A stretch of 10,162 nt of DNA, taken from assembly GCA_018812385.1 (NCBI GenBank), contig JAHJDU010000214.1:1-10162 (forward strand), written 5' to 3'. The notes below the pieces were generated by a model. The model was not told where the DNA came from. It saw only the letters and a list, made by a program, of their open reading frames with translations, and searched no databases. Numbering within the stretch: the first letter of the stretch is position 1; each line of letters opens with the position of its first letter. Positions 7,847 through 10,162 of the stretch are shown piece by piece. Source of the DNA: Pseudomonadota bacterium (GTDB taxonomy: Bacteria > Desulfobacterota > Desulfobacteria > Desulfobacterales > Desulfobacteraceae). The position numbers and the translations under genes are program-made.

Positions 7847-7918
7847 TTGACAGAATAAACATGATTTACAAGATGCTATTTTTTAAACAAATCCAGTTCA
7901 TCCTGTAAATCCTGTCAA
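7847..7918. repeat. Imperfect inverted repeat built of 9-nt ACAGGATNN units
   Basis: Left arm (7847-7875, plus strand) is TTG followed by units ACAGAATAA, ACATGATTT and ACAAGATGC. Right arm (7890-7918, read on the minus strand) is TTG followed by ACAGGATTT, ACAGGATGA and ACTGGATT. Arms match at 20 of 29 positions, with mismatches falling mostly at fixed points of the 9-nt unit, around a 14-nt AT-rich loop (7876-7889). It begins 7 bases after the stop of the U32 peptidase remnant. ACAGGATTTACAGGAT-type strings recall a dispersed intergenic repeat found in several bacterial phyla (from memory). It could form an RNA hairpin and act as a transcript end, but there is no clean T-run. Confidence 0.65.
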
Positions 7919-7925
7919 ATGCATT

Positions 7926-9180
7926 TTAGAGAAGGTTTATGTCCCAATTCCACAACCCGGGCCTTTTTTTCAATTTCACTCCCCTGGGCAAGGGTTCGAT
8001 CAGATGTACCCAAAGACTGTAATCTGCTTGCTGCAACAAATCCTGCTTGGCCCTAATGTCCAGTTCCCAGTTGGGGAACATCCAATAGTCCGAACCATAT
8101 TGCCGCACCCAGGCTTGCTCGCCCTTGGGGCTGGTAAACGACTGCCCGGTTTTCATATTTTCGGCTAATGCACGCGATACGCATAACGGCCAGTTGCCGG
8201 CTGTAACGATACCTACCGGCAGCGGGCAGTACTTGGGCAGCAACAAATAATCCTCCCGGCCCAGTTCCGGGCTGACGATGACCCCGTTAAATCCCAGAGA
8301 TACCAGGCTGCCGACAGCCAGAGGGTTGGCAATATTGCAAAACGGGCCGGCCCAGAGATTCAAACCTTTGACCCCGGTGAAAAACGCTATCTGCCAGGGG
8401 GTATTAAGGACAAAATTCCGTCCCCCCTTTTTAAGGACAAAATCGACAACACCCTTTATTTTGGTCTCATCTTCAGGCCAGATCACCGGCGGCAACCACC
8501 ACCAAAGTTTGGACACAAGGCTCCCGGGTATCCTGGCCGGATTTTTGATCGGCAGCCAGATCCCGGTGCGTCCCCGCAGCTTTTTGTTGCCAATCTTACG
8601 GTATACCTTAAGTTCAAAGGCTAAATATCTTTTTCTGGTTCTTTGCGGCAGCCTGGCACTAAAATTTGAAGCATCTACCCGCTGCTTGGAAATTGTGTTA
8701 AGCTCACCCTCCAGCGCCGTCAACATCTTCTCAAGTGTTTTAGCGCGTCTGTCGGTTAAAAATACCGGAGTTCCCTGGGCGGGTCTTTTTTTTGATAAAC
8801 TTTTTAAAAACAAACGCCCCTTTTTAGGAACGAACCTGCGGACCCTGCTTTTACCGTGCCACGGCTCATCCTCATAGCCGATACGCAGAACATCGCCGTT
8901 TAAAAGTTCCTCTCTGGCAATAATAAACGGTTTTTCTTTGGTCCCTTTTATGTTTCCAACAAACAACCCGGAGCCGGTTTGCACGTCAACTTTGACCGGA
9001 CTTTGAGGTCTTTGCGGCCAAAAATTTTAATGGGTTCCAACACGCCCTAAAGCCCCGGCAAGGAGTTGTAAAGCCTCTTTTTTCACTTTGGGTTCACTCC
9101 CCAGGTCCCTTAACATCCGGTAGGCCCGGACTGTATTAAAAACGCAAGGGTATATAGTTTCTTCGACAATCAGCCCTTTA
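7926..9180 (-). pseudogene. U32-family peptidase remnant, C-terminal part only, with in-frame nonsense codon
   Basis: The longest open piece (GTG at 8984 to TAA at 7926; 352 aa) resembles the C-terminal half of U32 collagenase-like peptidases: a beta-rich domain after TGSGLFVGN, then a barrel-like part with SPELGREDYLLLP and GNWPLCVSRA and the ending KKRPGLWNWDINLL. The frame continues upstream without a shift: NFWPQRPQSPVKVD precedes the GTG, then TAA (9027-9029), then about 50 codons of the same family (VEETIYPCVFNTVRAYRML ... LLAGALGRVGTH). A Tyr codon (TAT/TAC) is expected where TAA stands, so this looks like a one-base nonsense change. The GTG has no Shine-Dalgarno and falls mid-domain. 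Family resemblance ends near 9180, next to the IS21 fragment, so the N-terminal catalytic region is missing. A non-functional remnant is the best reading. Confidence 0.82.
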
Positions 9181-9234
9181 TATGAATATCACATCTTTAT
9201 TTTTGATAAAAACGTCTATGTTAAAGATCCGACC

Positions 9235-9485
9235 CCCTTCCTGTGCACCATACGGGCAACTATCGGAAACCGCGACTGTTTGTGATGACCATGAAATATT
9301 CACGGCATTCTTTCTGGAAGGTGGTCTGGAAGTCAAGTAGAGAGACATGGGCAAAACTTCATGAGGAGGCATTCCGTCACTTTGGAGGCTGCCCCCAATA
9401 TATTGTTCTGGATAATTTGAAGGCAGGGGTTATCAAGCCGGATATCTATGAATCGGAATTAAACCCTGTGTCAAATCAAGTTTGA
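9235..9485 (+). pseudogene. istA: Fragment of IS21-family transposase (istA)
   Basis: About 76 codons (9243-9470) match the middle of the IS21-type IstA DDE transposase: PRLFVMTMKYSRHSFWKVVW, then ETWAKLHEEAFRHFGGCPQY, then VLDNLKAGVIKPDIYESELNPV. VLDNLK holds the second catalytic Asp. The family normally continues after ELNPV with further residues; here the resemblance stops and SNQV precedes a TGA at 9483. Upstream, a TAA at 9222 closes the frame and the N-terminal HTH and first catalytic Asp are absent. No istB is present. It lies between two damaged or shortened genes, and so marks a site of past insertion and deletion. The GTG at 9243 is not a credible start. Confidence 0.85.
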
Positions 9486-10162
9486 CTCTTACTTTCCCTG
9501 TGCATTCCGGGATGAAACAGTACATACTGCGATTTTCCCTTGGATTTGGCGGCATACATGGCAATATCGGCGTCAAGTAACACTGCTGCTGCGTCCTGAT
9601 ACCCTGTCGTACTCATAGTAATGCCGATACTTGCGGATGCTGTAATTTCATTACCGCACAAAATCATAGGGGTGGCCAACAAACTTTGCACACGCTGTGC
9701 GATACATTCAGCACCATCTGGATGTTCCATATCCATCAAAAGAATGACAAATTCATCGCCACCAAGACGGGCGACGATGTCCACTTCGCGCACCGCTTTC
9801 AGAAGATGCCGGGAGACCTCTTTAAGAAGTTTATCTCCAGTATGATGACCAAGGGTGTCGTTAATTATTTTGAACCCATCCAGGTCCAGATACAATAGGG
9901 CAAACTCGAATCGAGGCTGACGCGCGGCATAGGCAAGCGCATCATTGAGGCGATCCATGAACTCTGCACGGTTAGGCAAACCTGTTAAGGAATCATGGCG
10001 TGCATCATGCGCCAATTGCTGTTCAGCCATAACACGGTCGGTCACATCCCGTGCAACGATATAACAGAGCCGCTCATCTGAATAATCTGCAAGGCTGCAG
10101 GATAACCAGCGGTAAGTTCCGTTCCGGCATTGAAAACGACACTCGATTAATAGCTGCTCGCC
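9476..10162 (-). CDS. PAS-GGDEF diguanylate cyclase, 5' end outside window
   Basis: A GGDEF protein would make cyclic di-GMP from two GTP. The frame is open to the window edge: the first 39 visible residues (ending CYIVARDVTDR) are the end of a PAS/PAC sensor domain, so the GTG at 10045 is internal. The GGDEF domain follows: DSLTGLPNRAEF, metal-binding Asp in LYLDLDGFK, ARLGGDEFVIL with an intact GGDEF signature (visible residues about 134-138), and REVD (R-x-x-D) five residues before it, the inhibitory I-site. Signature residues support an active, feedback-inhibited cyclase. The protein ends FHPGMHRESKSQT. The F-x-x-x-MH motif usually introduces the linker to an EAL domain in GGDEF-EAL proteins, so the C-terminus may be shortened. 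Its last codons overlap the end of the istA fragment, the likely cause. Confidence 0.9.
   Translation of the reverse strand, partial: GEQLLIECRFQCRNGTYRWLSCSLADYSDERLCYIVARDVTDRVMAEQQLAHDARHDSLTGLPNRAEFMDRLNDALAYAARQPRFEFALLYLDLDGFKIINDTLGHHTGDKLLKEVSRHLLKAVREVDIVARLGGDEFVILLMDMEHPDGAECIAQRVQSLLATPMILCGNEITASASIGITMSTTGYQDAAAVLLDADIAMYAAKSKGKSQYVLFHPGMHRESKSQT

Noticed and set aside
7847..7918. CRISPR-like array
   Set aside because: Units are 9 nt, diverged, contiguous and inverted, with no spacers and no cas genes nearby.
8278..8877. 199-codon open frame on the plus strand
   Set aside because: It is antisense to the U32 peptidase remnant, which shows clear family motifs; the opposite frame has none.
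9205..9240. Possible IS21 terminal end (TTAAAGATCCGACCCCC)
   Set aside because: It lies at the junction and looks like an element end, but no matching inverted partner or target duplication is visible in the window.
9178..9372. 64-codon open frame on the minus strand
   Set aside because: It is antisense to the istA fragment, which has recognisable IS21 motifs; no motif is visible on this strand.

Overview
The window is about 10.2 kb of moderate-GC, AT-leaning bacterial DNA. The style of the U32-type peptidase remnant, the PAS-rich hybrid kinase and the insertion sequences recalls sulfate-reducing Desulfobacterota (Desulfobacteraceae-like). That placement rests on family resemblance only and is tentative.

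Left part (1-4872), largely intact genes: the 3' two thirds of uvrA (nucleotide excision repair) runs rightward and overlaps, by an ATGA stop/start, a gene for a phytochelatin-synthase-like cysteine peptidase (papain-fold Cys/His/Asp triad visible). Converging on them is a leftward gene for a soluble hybrid sensor histidine kinase (three PAS domains, HisKA, HATPase, one receiver).

Middle part (4995-7630), a nested transposon: a full insertion sequence with 18-bp perfect terminal inverted repeats (5000-5017 and 7608-7625) and a 5-bp AATTT target duplication encodes a DDE transposase that was originally 728 aa. A second, 295-bp miniature element (5488-5782; 8-bp ends CAGGACTC/GAGTCCTG; 5-bp ATGTT target duplication) has jumped into that transposase gene. 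It splits the gene into a 633-aa catalytic piece and a C-terminal piece. Removing 300 bp restores one continuous frame (GFN-I-SNHG).

Right part (7631-10162), decayed accessory DNA: a 33-codon reading frame with a strong ribosome binding site, an imperfect inverted repeat built of 9-nt units, a C-terminal remnant of a U32-family peptidase with an in-frame TAA where a Tyr codon is expected and no 5' end, a fragment of an IS21-type istA transposase, and finally the 3' end of a PAS-GGDEF diguanylate cyclase gene whose start lies outside the window. The cyclase ends just after the GGDEF domain, exactly where the IS21 remnant ends, so a downstream EAL domain may have been lost.

I see no defence system, CRISPR array, RNA gene or other clearly new multi-gene system. 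The best leads are the nested miniature element, the uvrA/phytochelatin-synthase-like pair and the 9-nt-period inverted repeat.
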